64,000 nucleotides of DNA, from contig NZ_BAABFN010000001.1 of NCBI RefSeq assembly GCF_039541075.1, forward strand, positions 868,001-932,000. The letters run 5' to 3'. Within the stretch, counting starts at the first letter, position 1. The number at the start of each line of letters is the position of its first letter. Below, one piece after another: positions 18,513-27,941 of this stretch. The position numbers and the translations under genes were made by a program. The notes under the pieces were generated by a model that saw nothing but the letters and a program-made list of their open reading frames with translations, made no database searches and was not told the DNA's origin. This DNA is from Compostibacter hankyongensis. Its GTDB lineage: Bacteria > Bacteroidota > Bacteroidia > Chitinophagales > Chitinophagaceae.

Positions 18513-21500
18513 ATGAACATGAATAAAACCTGGTTACTCTTTTTGCTGCTCCTCGGGAGCCTGACCTCGCGCGCCCAGATGCCCGAAGCACCGGCCTATC
18601 CGCTGATCACGCACGACCCTTATTTTAGCATCTGGTCTTTTACGGACAGCCTGCCGGCCTCCACGACCCGTCACTGGACGGGAGCCGACCGGTCCCTGGT
18701 CGGGATATTACGGGTAGACGGACAGCTCTACCGGTTTTTGGGAATGGCCCAGCCCACCTATAAAACCGTATTGCCGGCCGCAGATGAAGAAAGCTACAGC
18801 TGCCGGTATACCGAGCAGCAGCCGGCGGGCGACTGGATGAAAGCGGGTTTTAACGATCGCGGCTGGAAGGCCGGTATCGCGCCTTTCGGGGACAACCGCA
18901 GGGCAAAGACCGCCTGGAAAAGCAAGGATATCTGGATGAGGAGAACGTTTAAGGGCGGCAAAGCCGATCTCCATAAGCTGTTGCTCAAGATCAACCACGA
19001 CGATAATGTGGAAGTATATCTGAACGGACGGCAGGTGTATACCAAGACCGGCTGGCTGAACAAATACGGCTATTTTGCCATCGACGGCAATCCCGGGGAG
19101 CTCCTCCGCCGCGGCACCAACGTGCTGGCGATCCACTGTGCCAATACGGCCGGCGGCGCCTGGCTGGATGCCGGTATCGTGGATGAGCAGCCGGCAAAGA
19201 CAGCCGGAACGGTACTGACGGCGGTTCAGAAAAAAGTGGAGGTAAGCGCCACCCAGACCCGCTACTGGTTCAGCTGCGGCAAGGTCGATCTCACCCTGAC
19301 CTTTACCTCCCCGCTGCTGGCGGATTCGCTGGCCCTGCTGGCCCGCCCCGTATCCTATGTCACCTTTGCGGTACAGTCCGCCGATGGCGCAGCACATGAT
19401 GTGAAGGCTTATCTCGGCGCCTCTACGGACCTTGCGGTGAACGAGCCTTTCCAGGAGGTGACGGCCAAGACCTATACTTCCGGCTCCCTCTCCATCCTGA
19501 AAGCCGGCACCCGCGAGCAGCCGGTGCTCCAGAAGAAGGGGGACGACCTGCGGATCGACTGGGGTTACCTGTACATGGCCGTCCCCCGCTCGGGCCAGGC
19601 GATGCAGTATGTTTCGCCGGCAGCCGGCAGCCTGAGCCGGCTATCGGGAAATATTGTTGCCGACGAAGTCGCATCCACAGCGGGAAAATCCCTCATGCTG
19701 AATACGGTATTGACCTTTGGGAAGGTTGAAAAAACGCCGAAGAGCGCCTTTGTCATGCTGGGCTACGATGAGCTGTTCTCTATCCAGTATTTTCATCAGA
19801 ACCTGAAGCCCTGGTGGAAGACGGAAGGTAATATGCCGACCATTGAAGCGCAGCTGGAAGCTGCGGCCCGGGATTACAAGACAGTGTTGCAGGAATGTGA
19901 TGCCTTTGATAAAAAATTATACGACGAGGCCCTCGCGGCCGGCGGGGAAAAATACGCCAGGCTCTGCGCGCTGGTGTACCGGCAGAGTCTGGCTGCCCAC
20001 AAGCTCGTCAAAAGCCCGCAGGGCGAGCTGCTGTTTCTCTCCAAGGAAAACTTCAGCAACGGGTCCATCAATACGGTGGATATCACCTATCCTTCCGCTC
20101 CGCTCTACCTGCGGTACAACCCGGAGCTGCTGAAGGGCATGATGAATGGGATCTTTTATTACAGCGAGTCCGGTAAATGGGCCAAGCCTTTTGCCGCGCA
20201 TGACCTGGGTACCTATCCGATCGCCAACGGGCAAACCTACGGCGAGGATATGCCGGTGGAAGAGTCCGGCAATATGGTCATTCTATCCGCAGCTCTTGCC
20301 AAAGCGGAAGGGAATACGGATTATGCGAAAAAGCACTGGAAAACGCTGACCACCTGGGCGGAATACCTGGCCAAAGCAGGATTCGATCCCGTGAATCAAT
20401 TGTGCACGGACGACTTTGCCGGACACCTGGCCCGTAACGCCAACCTTTCTATAAAGGCCATTGTAGCGCTGGGTTGCTATGCCGCCATGGCAAAGGACCT
20501 GGGCGAACAGGCCACTGCGGATAAATACCGGCAGCTGGCGAAAGGAATGGTGCAGCAGTGGATGCAGCTGGCCGACGACGGCGATCATTATGCCCTTACC
20601 TTTAATGACAAGGGCACCTGGAGTCAGAAGTATAACCTGGTATGGGATAAGGTGCTGGGGCTGGATCTGTTTCCGCAGGAGGTGTACGACAAAGAGATAA
20701 AATATTACCTGACCAAGCAAAACGCCTTCGGACTGCCGCTGGACAGCCGGAAGACCTATACCAAATCGGACTGGATCATGTGGACCGCCGTGCTGGCCAA
20801 GGATCAACAGGACTTCCTGGCCCTCACCGATCCTATCTATAAGTATGCAACGGAAACGCCTACACGCGTGCCGCTGAGCGACTGGCACGAGACCACCGAC
20901 GGCAAGCAGGTGGGCTTCCAGGCCCGCAGCGTGGTGGGCGGTTATTTCATGAAGGTACTGATGCAGTATTTTTCCCGCTCCCGCAGCTTTAAGAATCCGT
21001 TGCTTTCTTCCGGCCCCGATCCCTGGGCGATCTATCACAACGGCTACTATTATTATATGCATACCACCGGGCATGACCTGCGGCTCTGGAAGGCGCGGCG
21101 GATCACCGACCTGAGACATGCCGAGAAAAAGATCATCTGGACGCCCCCTGCATCCGGCGAACATTCGAAGGAGGTCTGGGCCCCCGAGATCCATCTGATG
21201 GATGGTAAATGGTATGTGTATTTCACGGCAGACGGAGGCAGGAATGCAGGCCACCGCATCTGGGTGCTGGAGAACGCCTCCCCCGATCCGATGCAAGGCA
21301 GCTGGGTAATGAAAGGGAAGGTCAGCGACCCTACGGATCAGTGGGCTATCGACGCCTCTGTTTTTCAGGAAGGCAAGCAATGGTATATGATCTGGTCCGG
21401 CTGGGAAAAGCGGGTTCCTCATGAAGAAATGCAAAACATTTATATCGCCCGGCTGAAAAATCCCTGGACGGTGGACGGCAAAAGAGTAAAGCTCTCTTCG

Positions 21501-21962
21501 CCGGAACTTCCCTGGGAACGGATATGGGATGCAGGCTCTGCCAACCGTCCCGATCACCCGGTATATGTGAATGAAGGGCCGGAGTTGCTGAAACACGGCA
21601 ACAAGCTTTTCCTGGTTTATTCGGCCAGTGGCTGCTGGACGAACAGCTATGCCCTCGGGATGCTTACGGCTTCCGCCGGCAGCGACCTGCTGGATCCGGC
21701 TTCCTGGAAAAAATCCCGGACACCGGTTTTCAGCCAGTCGCCCGAAAACGGGGTGTACGGACCGGGCCACAACAGCTTTTTTCCTTCACCGGATGGCAAG
21801 GAGACCTGGATCCTGTATCATGCCAACCCGGCTCCGGACCAGGGCTGCGGCGGACACCGCTCCCCACGGGCGCAGCTGGTGCACTGGCAGCCGGACGGGA
21901 CGCCTGATTTCGGAACTCCCGTTGCCGCAGGAACCCCCTTGCCGCTGCCTTCCGGAACATAG
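18513..21962 (+). CDS. Multidomain secreted protein: DUF4964/5127/4965/1793 'glutaminase-like' module with inserted sugar-binding domain, fused to GH43
   Basis: 1149 residues in one uninterrupted frame. A signal peptide ends at TSRAQ. Residues about 23-95 (YPLITHDPYFSIWSF, RHWTGADRSLVGILRVDG) match the opening of the DUF4964/5127 family. An inserted beta-sandwich at about 108-235 (AGFNDRGWKAG, VEVYLNGRQVY, NVLAIHCAN) looks like a galactose-binding domain. The DUF5127/4965/1793 body follows to about residue 825 (YRQSLAAHKLV, VEESGNMVILSAALA, NLSIKAIVALGCYA). From about 830 to the end is a five-bladed GH43-like domain with candidate catalytic residues in GPDPWAIYHNG (base), WAIDASVF (pKa modulator) and YVNEGPELL (acid). 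GH43 enzymes act mainly on arabinosides, xylosides or galactosides. The fusion suggests one substrate is attacked at two linkages. Confidence 0.85.
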   Translation: MNMNKTWLLFLLLLGSLTSRAQMPEAPAYPLITHDPYFSIWSFTDSLPASTTRHWTGADRSLVGILRVDGQLYRFLGMAQPTYKTVLPAADEESYSCRYTEQQPAGDWMKAGFNDRGWKAGIAPFGDNRRAKTAWKSKDIWMRRTFKGGKADLHKLLLKINHDDNVEVYLNGRQVYTKTGWLNKYGYFAIDGNPGELLRRGTNVLAIHCANTAGGAWLDAGIVDEQPAKTAGTVLTAVQKKVEVSATQTRYWFSCGKVDLTLTFTSPLLADSLALLARPVSYVTFAVQSADGAAHDVKAYLGASTDLAVNEPFQEVTAKTYTSGSLSILKAGTREQPVLQKKGDDLRIDWGYLYMAVPRSGQAMQYVSPAAGSLSRLSGNIVADEVASTAGKSLMLNTVLTFGKVEKTPKSAFVMLGYDELFSIQYFHQNLKPWWKTEGNMPTIEAQLEAAARDYKTVLQECDAFDKKLYDEALAAGGEKYARLCALVYRQSLAAHKLVKSPQGELLFLSKENFSNGSINTVDITYPSAPLYLRYNPELLKGMMNGIFYYSESGKWAKPFAAHDLGTYPIANGQTYGEDMPVEESGNMVILSAALAKAEGNTDYAKKHWKTLTTWAEYLAKAGFDPVNQLCTDDFAGHLARNANLSIKAIVALGCYAAMAKDLGEQATADKYRQLAKGMVQQWMQLADDGDHYALTFNDKGTWSQKYNLVWDKVLGLDLFPQEVYDKEIKYYLTKQNAFGLPLDSRKTYTKSDWIMWTAVLAKDQQDFLALTDPIYKYATETPTRVPLSDWHETTDGKQVGFQARSVVGGYFMKVLMQYFSRSRSFKNPLLSSGPDPWAIYHNGYYYYMHTTGHDLRLWKARRITDLRHAEKKIIWTPPASGEHSKEVWAPEIHLMDGKWYVYFTADGGRNAGHRIWVLENASPDPMQGSWVMKGKVSDPTDQWAIDASVFQEGKQWYMIWSGWEKRVPHEEMQNIYIARLKNPWTVDGKRVKLSSPELPWERIWDAGSANRPDHPVYVNEGPELLKHGNKLFLVYSASGCWTNSYALGMLTASAGSDLLDPASWKKSRTPVFSQSPENGVYGPGHNSFFPSPDGKETWILYHANPAPDQGCGGHRSPRAQLVHWQPDGTPDFGTPVAAGTPLPLPSGT

Positions 21963-22032
21963 ACTGGAGGGGTGATTTCCCGTCCGTATGCTATGATGAA
22001 GGTGTAAACAGAAAAACAAAATCGTTTTAGCT

Positions 22033-23346
22033 ATGAACCATTCCCGCAGAAACTTCATCCGTACCACAGCCGCGCTGGCTGCGGGTACCGGCCTGGCAGG
22101 AGGCCTCCCTGCCTCGCTTTACGCCTCCCATGGTAAAGTTGCCCCTTCCGACCGCATCCGGGTCGGCGCCATCGGTATCAACGGCATGGGCTGGGCCGAT
22201 CTGAGCGCGATGCTGAAAAATCCTCAGGCACAGTGCGTGGCCCTGTGCGATGTGGACAAGAACGTGCTGGAGAAACGAACCGCCGAGCTGGCAAAGCAGG
22301 ACATCAAAGTAAAAACTTACGGCGACTACCGGAAGCTGCTGGAGGATAAAGATATCGACGCTGTGATCATCGGCACGCCGGATCACTGGCATTGTCTGGT
22401 GATGACCGATGCCTGCGCGGCGGGCAAGGACGTATACGTGGAGAAGCCCATCGGTAACTCTATTGCCGAATGCCGCGCCATGGTGGCGGCGCAGCAGCGC
22501 TACGGGCGCATGGTGCAGGTAGGGCAGTGGCAGCGCAGCCAGCAGCACTTCAAGGATGCGGTGGATTTCGTGCATTCCGGGAAGCTGGGCAAGATCAGGC
22601 TGGTCAAGGCCTGGGCCTACCAGGGCTGGATGAAGTCGATTCCCAAAAAGCCGGACAGCGCGCCGCCGCCCGGGGTGGATTATACCATGTGGCTGGGCCC
22701 GGCCCGGCAGCGGCCCTTTAACCCGAACCGTTTTCACTTTAACTTCCGCTGGTTCTGGGATTATGCCGGCGGGCTGATGACCGACTGGGGCGTACACCTG
22801 CTGGATTATGCCCTGCTGGGCATGCAGGCGGAAATGCCGTTGTCCGTAATGGCCTCCGGTGGTAAATTTGCTTATCCCGACGATGCAGCCGAAACACCGG
22901 ATACCCTGACTACTGTATACGCTTTTGACGGCTTCAATATCCAGTGGGAGCATGCCAACGGCATAGACGGCGGACCTTACCGGCGCGATCACGGCATTGC
23001 CTTTATCGGCAACAACGGCACCCTCGTGCTGGACCGCGGCGGCTGGGAAGTGCTGCCCGAAGGAGATAAGATGGAAGCTGTTCCCCGGCGCAAATCGGTG
23101 GACAACGGCGTGGAACAGCATACCAAAAATTTCCTGGAAGTGGTACGGTCACGCCGTGCTGCGGACCTGCATGCACCCATACAGGCCGGCGCACATATCG
23201 CCGTCTTTGCCCAGATGGGGGATATCGCCTACCGTACCGGTCAGAAGCTTTACTGGGAAGCGGACAAGGACAGGTTTAAGGAAGCGGAAGCCAACCATTA
23301 CCTGGCCGCCACCTATCACAACGGCTATCATCTGCCGAAGGCATAA
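22033..23346 (+). CDS. Tat-exported Gfo/Idh/MocA family oxidoreductase
   Basis: 437 residues with a twin-arginine signal (SRRNFIRTT, residues 4-12, then an Ala/Gly-rich hydrophobic stretch). The Rossmann domain begins IRVGAIGINGMGWADL and continues with CDVDKNVL. The family EKP motif is present (VYVEKPIGNS). The C-terminal alpha/beta domain holds FNFRWFWDYAGGLMTDWGVHLLD, a pattern common in exported Bacteroidota members. These enzymes oxidise or epimerise sugars with tightly bound NAD(P); exported ones are implicated in keto-sugar chemistry on glycosides. It lies 70 bases after the GH43 fusion and 39 bases before a GH127-like lipoprotein, suggesting joint function. Confidence 0.9.
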   Translation: MNHSRRNFIRTTAALAAGTGLAGGLPASLYASHGKVAPSDRIRVGAIGINGMGWADLSAMLKNPQAQCVALCDVDKNVLEKRTAELAKQDIKVKTYGDYRKLLEDKDIDAVIIGTPDHWHCLVMTDACAAGKDVYVEKPIGNSIAECRAMVAAQQRYGRMVQVGQWQRSQQHFKDAVDFVHSGKLGKIRLVKAWAYQGWMKSIPKKPDSAPPPGVDYTMWLGPARQRPFNPNRFHFNFRWFWDYAGGLMTDWGVHLLDYALLGMQAEMPLSVMASGGKFAYPDDAAETPDTLTTVYAFDGFNIQWEHANGIDGGPYRRDHGIAFIGNNGTLVLDRGGWEVLPEGDKMEAVPRRKSVDNGVEQHTKNFLEVVRSRRAADLHAPIQAGAHIAVFAQMGDIAYRTGQKLYWEADKDRFKEAEANHYLAATYHNGYHLPKA

Positions 23347-23385
23347 AGTGCTTTCCGCATTTTTGTATTTATCTTAAATTGTAAC

Positions 23386-25470
23386 ATGGTATACACGATC
23401 CGGTCATTCCTATCCTGCATGGCGCTGCCGGTAACAGCGGCCCTGCTCCTTGCGGGATGTCAGCGCAAGCCTGCCGTCGTTACCCTTGTCCGCGCAGACA
23501 CTGCTGCAAGAAACGATTATTATATTTCCAACCGGGCGCCTCTGGTGCCCTCGCAGTTTGTCAAGCTGCCCGCGGGCAGCATCGTTCCCGGCGGCTGGAT
23601 ACGGAAATACCTCGAACTCCAGCGCGACGGCCTCACCGGTCATCTCGGCGAGATCAGCGCCTGGCTGGAAAAGAAAGACAATGCCTGGTTCAGCGGCGAC
23701 GGTACCGGCGACCATGGCTGGGAAGAAGTGCCTTACTGGCTGAAAGGCTACGGCGATCTCGGCTATGAGCTCGGGGATAAAAAAATTATTGCGGAAACAA
23801 AACGCTGGCTGGAAAAGGTCTTCGAAAGCCAGCGTCCGGACGGCTATTTCGGTCCGGCCGTCATTCCGGACAAGGCCAAGGATTCCATACCGGACCTCTG
23901 GCCCAATATGATCATGCTGTGGTGTATGCAGACCTATTATGAATACAGCCGCGACCCCCGCGTGATCCCCTTTATGACCGCTTATTTCAAATGGGAAAAC
24001 ACCATTCCCGAAGACAAGCTGCTGACCCTTTACTGGGAAAACAGCCGCGGGGGCGACAACCTGTACAGCATCTACTGGCTGTATAACCGTACCGGTGAAA
24101 AATGGCTCCTGGACCTGGCCGCCAAGGTCCACCGTCATACGGCCGACTGGATGCAGAACGGCAACCTCCCCAACTGGCATAACGTAAATGTGGCGCAATG
24201 CTTCCGGGAGCCCGCCACCTATTATATGCAAACGGGCGACAGCAGCGCCTTAAAAGCCACCTATGCCGATTTTCACCTGATCCGCAACCTGTACGGGCAG
24301 GTGCCCGGCGGGATGTTCGGCGCCGATGAGAATGCGCGGCCCGGCTACAGCGATCCCCGGCAGGCCGTGGAAACCTGCGGCATGGTGGAGCAGATGGCCA
24401 GCGACGAGCTGCTGCTGGGGATCACCGGCGATCCTTTCTGGGCCGACCATGCCGAAAAAGTAGCCTTCAATACTTACCCTGCCGCGGTGATGCCGGATTT
24501 CAGGGGACTGCGTTATCTCACCGCCCCCAATATGATCGTCAGCGACAGCAAAAATCATTCTCCCGGCATTCAGAACGACGGGCCTTTTCTGATGATGAAC
24601 CCTTTCAGCAGCCGCTGCTGCCAGCATAACCATGCGCAGGGATGGCCTTATTATGCCGAGCACCTGTGGATGGCTACGCCGGACAACGGCCTGGCTGCCA
24701 TGCTGTACAACAGCTGCAAGGTTACCGCCCGTGTGGGCAAAGGCGACTCGGTAACGCTGGAAGAAAGCACCCATTATCCGTTTGATGAAAAAGTAAAAAT
24801 AACGGTGCACAGCGCAGGAGCGAACGAATTTCCGGTCTATCTCCGTATTCCCGGCTGGTGCAAGGGAGCAAAGATATATGTGAACGGCAAGGCGCTGGAA
24901 CACAGCAATACGCCCGCCTCCTATACGCGGATATCCCGCACCTGGCAGGATAAGGACGAGATAACGCTGGAGCTGCCCATGCAGGTATCGGTGCGCCGCT
25001 GGGCCGAAAACAAACAGAGCGCCAGCGTCAACTACGGCCCCCTGACCTTTTCGCTGCAGATCAAGGAGCACTATGAGCAGGCAGACAGCAGGACCTCCGC
25101 CATCGGCGACAGCAAATGGCAGAAAGATGCGGATGCGACAAAATGGCCCGCTTTTGAGATCTACCCGGACAGCAAATGGAACTACGGGCTGGAGCTGGAC
25201 CAGGCCGACCCGGCAAAAGCATTTACCGTGGTGAAGAAAAGCTGGCCGGCGGATGATTTCCCCTTCAGCCAGCAGCACGTGCCCCTGCTGATAAAAACGA
25301 AGGGGAGGGAGATACCTTCCTGGACCATCGACCAATACGGGCTCTGCGATACGCTGCCGCCCAGTCCGGTGGCCGTGAGCACGCCCGAAGAGTCGCTGAC
25401 CCTGATACCGATGGGTGCGGCCCGGCTCAGGATATCGGCCTTCCCGGTGGTAAAAGGTCAGTCGCAGTAA
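23386..25470 (+). CDS. GH127/DUF1680-type beta-L-arabinofuranosidase-like lipoprotein
   Basis: 694 residues. A lipobox (ALLLAGC, Cys25) marks a lipoprotein. The body matches the DUF1680 family: helical barrel motifs (LKGYGDLGYELGDKKII, SQRPDGYFGP, LYSIYWLYNRTGEKW) and a C-terminal beta part (PVYLRIPGWCKGA, NYGPLTFSLQI). The hallmark metal/catalytic set is visible: Glu329 and Cys331 in ETCGMVEQM, and the Cys pair 411-412 in SSRCCQHN. In characterised GH127 enzymes the corresponding Glu and three Cys bind zinc and one Cys is the nucleophile. Activity on beta-L-arabinofuranosides is therefore likely, but GH146 or another DUF1680 specificity is possible. It sits between an oxidoreductase and an aldose epimerase. 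Confidence 0.87.
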   Translation: MVYTIRSFLSCMALPVTAALLLAGCQRKPAVVTLVRADTAARNDYYISNRAPLVPSQFVKLPAGSIVPGGWIRKYLELQRDGLTGHLGEISAWLEKKDNAWFSGDGTGDHGWEEVPYWLKGYGDLGYELGDKKIIAETKRWLEKVFESQRPDGYFGPAVIPDKAKDSIPDLWPNMIMLWCMQTYYEYSRDPRVIPFMTAYFKWENTIPEDKLLTLYWENSRGGDNLYSIYWLYNRTGEKWLLDLAAKVHRHTADWMQNGNLPNWHNVNVAQCFREPATYYMQTGDSSALKATYADFHLIRNLYGQVPGGMFGADENARPGYSDPRQAVETCGMVEQMASDELLLGITGDPFWADHAEKVAFNTYPAAVMPDFRGLRYLTAPNMIVSDSKNHSPGIQNDGPFLMMNPFSSRCCQHNHAQGWPYYAEHLWMATPDNGLAAMLYNSCKVTARVGKGDSVTLEESTHYPFDEKVKITVHSAGANEFPVYLRIPGWCKGAKIYVNGKALEHSNTPASYTRISRTWQDKDEITLELPMQVSVRRWAENKQSASVNYGPLTFSLQIKEHYEQADSRTSAIGDSKWQKDADATKWPAFEIYPDSKWNYGLELDQADPAKAFTVVKKSWPADDFPFSQQHVPLLIKTKGREIPSWTIDQYGLCDTLPPSPVAVSTPEESLTLIPMGAARLRISAFPVVKGQSQ

Positions 25471-25489
25471 ACCATATGATAATTAAAAA

Positions 25490-25507
25490 CCGGAGCCGCA
25501 GCTCCGG
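25490..25507 (+). other. Intergenic hairpin between the GH127-like gene and galM
   Basis: A perfect 7-bp inverted repeat (CCGGAGC, 4-base loop, GCTCCGG) in the 76-base gap. No T-run follows, so it is more likely an RNA-processing or stability structure than an intrinsic terminator. Confidence 0.4.
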
Positions 25508-25546
25508 AGCCGTATAAACATACCTAACCCGATAAACATTCAATCT

Positions 25547-26749
25547 ATGAAAATACATCAGCGGTCACTCACCTTTACCTCTTCCTTTGCCCTGGCTTTC
25601 TTCGCCGGCATTCTGCTCCTGGCATCCTGCCAGCCCGGCGCTCCTTCGGGAGAAGCGCAGGGCGGGGACAGCGCAGCAGCCGGATCAGCCCTCATCCCGG
25701 ATGCCGCCGGCTTCCGCGACACGATAAACGGCAAGGCTACCAACCTCTATGTTTTAAAAAACCACAGCGGCATGCAGGCCGCCGTTACCAACTACGGGGG
25801 AAGGCTGGTGAGCCTGGTGGTGCCGGATAAAAACGGGACCCCCACCGATGTGGTGGCCGGGTTTGATAACGTGGAAGGCTATGTGAAATCTACGGAGCCG
25901 TATTTCGGCGCTACCATCGGCCGCTATGGCAACCGGATCGCCAAAGGTAAGTTCAGCCTGGACGGTAAGTCCTATACGCTGTTTATCAATAACCCGCCCA
26001 ATGCCCTCCATGGCGGAAAGCCCGGGTTCCAGGAGGTGGTATGGGATGCCAGCCAGCTCAATGATTCCACGCTGGAGCTGCGCTACCTCGCCAAGGATAT
26101 GGAGGCGGGCTTTCCCGGCAACCTGCAGGTGAAGGTCACCTACGCCCTTACGGCAGACAATGCCCTCAAGCTGGATTATGAGGCGGTCACCGACAAAAAG
26201 ACCGTGGTCAACCTGACCAACCATGCCTTCTTTAACCTGAACGGCTGGGGCAGCGGCACCATCCTTAACCATCTTTTATGGGTTAACGCCGACCGTTATA
26301 CACCGATCGATTCCACTTTTATTCCTGCCGGCAAGCTGGCTTCCGTGGAAGGAACCCCCTTTGATTTCCGGAAAGCCACCGCCATCGGCGCCCGTATCGG
26401 GGAGGACAATGAGCAGCTGAAGAACGGTCGCGGCTACGACCATAATTTTGTGCTGAACGAAGACAAGGGTTCGGGGCTCAACCATGCGGCCACCGTAACC
26501 GGCGATCAGTCCGGCATCGTCATGGATGTATATACCCGGGAGCCCGGTCTGCAATTTTACAGCGGTAATTTTATGGAAAGCAAGAATGCCATGAGCGGCG
26601 GTCACAAGGATGATCCGCGCACCGCGTTTGCGATGGAGACCCAGCATTTTCCGGATTCCCCCAACCGGCCGGACTTTCCTTCCACTGTGCTGAAGCCGGG
26701 AGATACCTACCGGACCGAATCGCTGTACAAATTTTCGGTGAAGCCATGA
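25547..26749 (+). CDS. galM: Aldose 1-epimerase (mutarotase) lipoprotein, GalM family
   Basis: 400 residues. A lipobox (LLLASC) near residue 29 predicts a lipid-anchored periplasmic or outer-membrane protein. The mutarotase fold is clear: VTNYGGRLVSLVVPDK, YFGATIGRYGNRIAKG, NNPPNALHGGKPGFQ. The catalytic His lies in NLTNHAFFNLNG and the catalytic Glu in FAMETQHFPDSPN. GalM interconverts alpha and beta anomers of aldoses such as galactose, glucose, xylose or arabinose. Placement directly after a GH127-type arabinosidase fits a role in equilibrating sugars released outside the cytoplasm. Confidence 0.95.
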   Translation: MKIHQRSLTFTSSFALAFFAGILLLASCQPGAPSGEAQGGDSAAAGSALIPDAAGFRDTINGKATNLYVLKNHSGMQAAVTNYGGRLVSLVVPDKNGTPTDVVAGFDNVEGYVKSTEPYFGATIGRYGNRIAKGKFSLDGKSYTLFINNPPNALHGGKPGFQEVVWDASQLNDSTLELRYLAKDMEAGFPGNLQVKVTYALTADNALKLDYEAVTDKKTVVNLTNHAFFNLNGWGSGTILNHLLWVNADRYTPIDSTFIPAGKLASVEGTPFDFRKATAIGARIGEDNEQLKNGRGYDHNFVLNEDKGSGLNHAATVTGDQSGIVMDVYTREPGLQFYSGNFMESKNAMSGGHKDDPRTAFAMETQHFPDSPNRPDFPSTVLKPGDTYRTESLYKFSVKP

Positions 26750-26826
26750 CGGGAGACGCCGGCAATGGTACAGCCGGCCGGAGGCCGCCGGAAAGATGCC
26801 GGGGGCCGCTGCCGGGCTTTTTCGGT

Positions 26827-26834
26827 TATCTTTG
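26827..26834 (+). promoter_or_regulatory. -7 promoter element before the cytoplasmic Gfo/Idh/MocA gene
   Basis: TATCTTTG matches TAnnTTTG and lies 43 bases before the ATG at 26877. It falls downstream of the longer open-frame start at 26796, which supports the shorter start. Confidence 0.5.
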
Positions 26835-26876
26835 CCCCCTTGTACACGAATCTTTCAAAGTGATGCGGTCATAGCT

Positions 26877-27914
26877 ATGGAACAAAAAGTGCGGTTTGCC
26901 GTAATCGGCTGCGGGCATATCGGGAAAAGACATGCCGAGATGATATCCCGGAATCCGGAAAGCGAGCTGGTGGCGCTGGCCGACGTCAGGCCCCGGGAAG
27001 CCCTGGGGCTCGATAAGTTCTCCGTTCCCTTTTTTCCTTCGCTGGAAGCCTTCCTGCTGGAAGGTCCGGAGGCGGATGTGATCAACATCACTACGCCCAA
27101 CGGCTTTCATGCGGAGCAGGCCATGCATAGCCTGGAAGCCGGGCGGCATGTGGTGATCGAAAAGCCGCTGGCCCTTACGCGGCAGGATGCCGAAAAAGTG
27201 ATCTTTAAGGCCCTGCAGGTGCACCGGCATGTATTTGCCGTGATGCAGAACCGGTATTCGCCGCCCTCGGTATGGATCAAGGAGCTGGTAACGTCCGGAA
27301 AGCTGGGCCGCATCTATATGGTGCAGCTGAATTGCTACTGGAACCGCGATGAAAGATATTATGTACCCGGCAGCTGGCATGGCACCCGGTCGCTGGACGG
27401 GGGGACGCTCTTTACCCAGTTCAGCCATTTTGTAGATATCCTCTACTGGCTGTTTGGAGATATCACCCATATCCGGACAAGGCTGGCCGACCACAGCCAC
27501 AGCAGCCTCACCGAATTTGAGGACAGCGGTTTTGTCAGCTTTGATTTTGTAAACGGAGGCATGGGCAGCATCAACTTCTCCACTTCCGTCTGGGACAAAA
27601 ACCTCGAAAGCAGCATGACCGTCATCGCGGAGAACGGCTCAGTAAAGATCGGCGGTCAATACATGGAGCAGGTGGAATATTGCCATGTAAAGGACTATGT
27701 GATGCCTGAGCTGGCCGCCACCAACCCCGGGAATGATTACGGCGCCTATAAGGGGTCCGCGCAAAACCATCATTATGTCATCGAAAACGTCGTGGATGTG
27801 CTGAAGGGGCGCTCCGCCATCACTACAAATGCGCTGGAAGGCATGAAGGTGGTGGATATCATCGAACGTATCTATGAAGCCGCAGACGCCGGGTCGCGTA
27901 ACAAGGCCGGATAA
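26877..27914 (+). CDS. Gfo/Idh/MocA family oxidoreductase, cytoplasmic (WlbA-like)
   Basis: 345 residues from the ATG at 26877 (MEQKVRFAVIGCGHIGKRH); a longer frame from 26796 would begin upstream of a promoter element. There is no signal peptide. The Rossmann motif GCGHIGKRHAEM, the ITTPNGFHAEQA segment and the VIEKPLALT lysine motif are present. The second domain has MQNRYSPPSVWIKEL and GGTLFTQFSHFVDILYWLFG. The pattern resembles WlbA/WbpB dehydrogenases that oxidise C3 of UDP-N-acetylglucosaminuronate during surface-sugar synthesis, but other sugar dehydrogenase roles are possible. No partner aminotransferase is in the window. Confidence 0.85.
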   Translation: MEQKVRFAVIGCGHIGKRHAEMISRNPESELVALADVRPREALGLDKFSVPFFPSLEAFLLEGPEADVINITTPNGFHAEQAMHSLEAGRHVVIEKPLALTRQDAEKVIFKALQVHRHVFAVMQNRYSPPSVWIKELVTSGKLGRIYMVQLNCYWNRDERYYVPGSWHGTRSLDGGTLFTQFSHFVDILYWLFGDITHIRTRLADHSHSSLTEFEDSGFVSFDFVNGGMGSINFSTSVWDKNLESSMTVIAENGSVKIGGQYMEQVEYCHVKDYVMPELAATNPGNDYGAYKGSAQNHHYVIENVVDVLKGRSAITTNALEGMKVVDIIERIYEAADAGSRNKAG

Positions 27915-27941
27915 AGCGGTGGTAATAAAGACGAATGCATT

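Noticed and set aside
20283..21770. 495-codon minus-strand frame opposite the GH43 fusion
   Set aside because: It is a shadow frame; the plus strand carries clear GH43 motifs.
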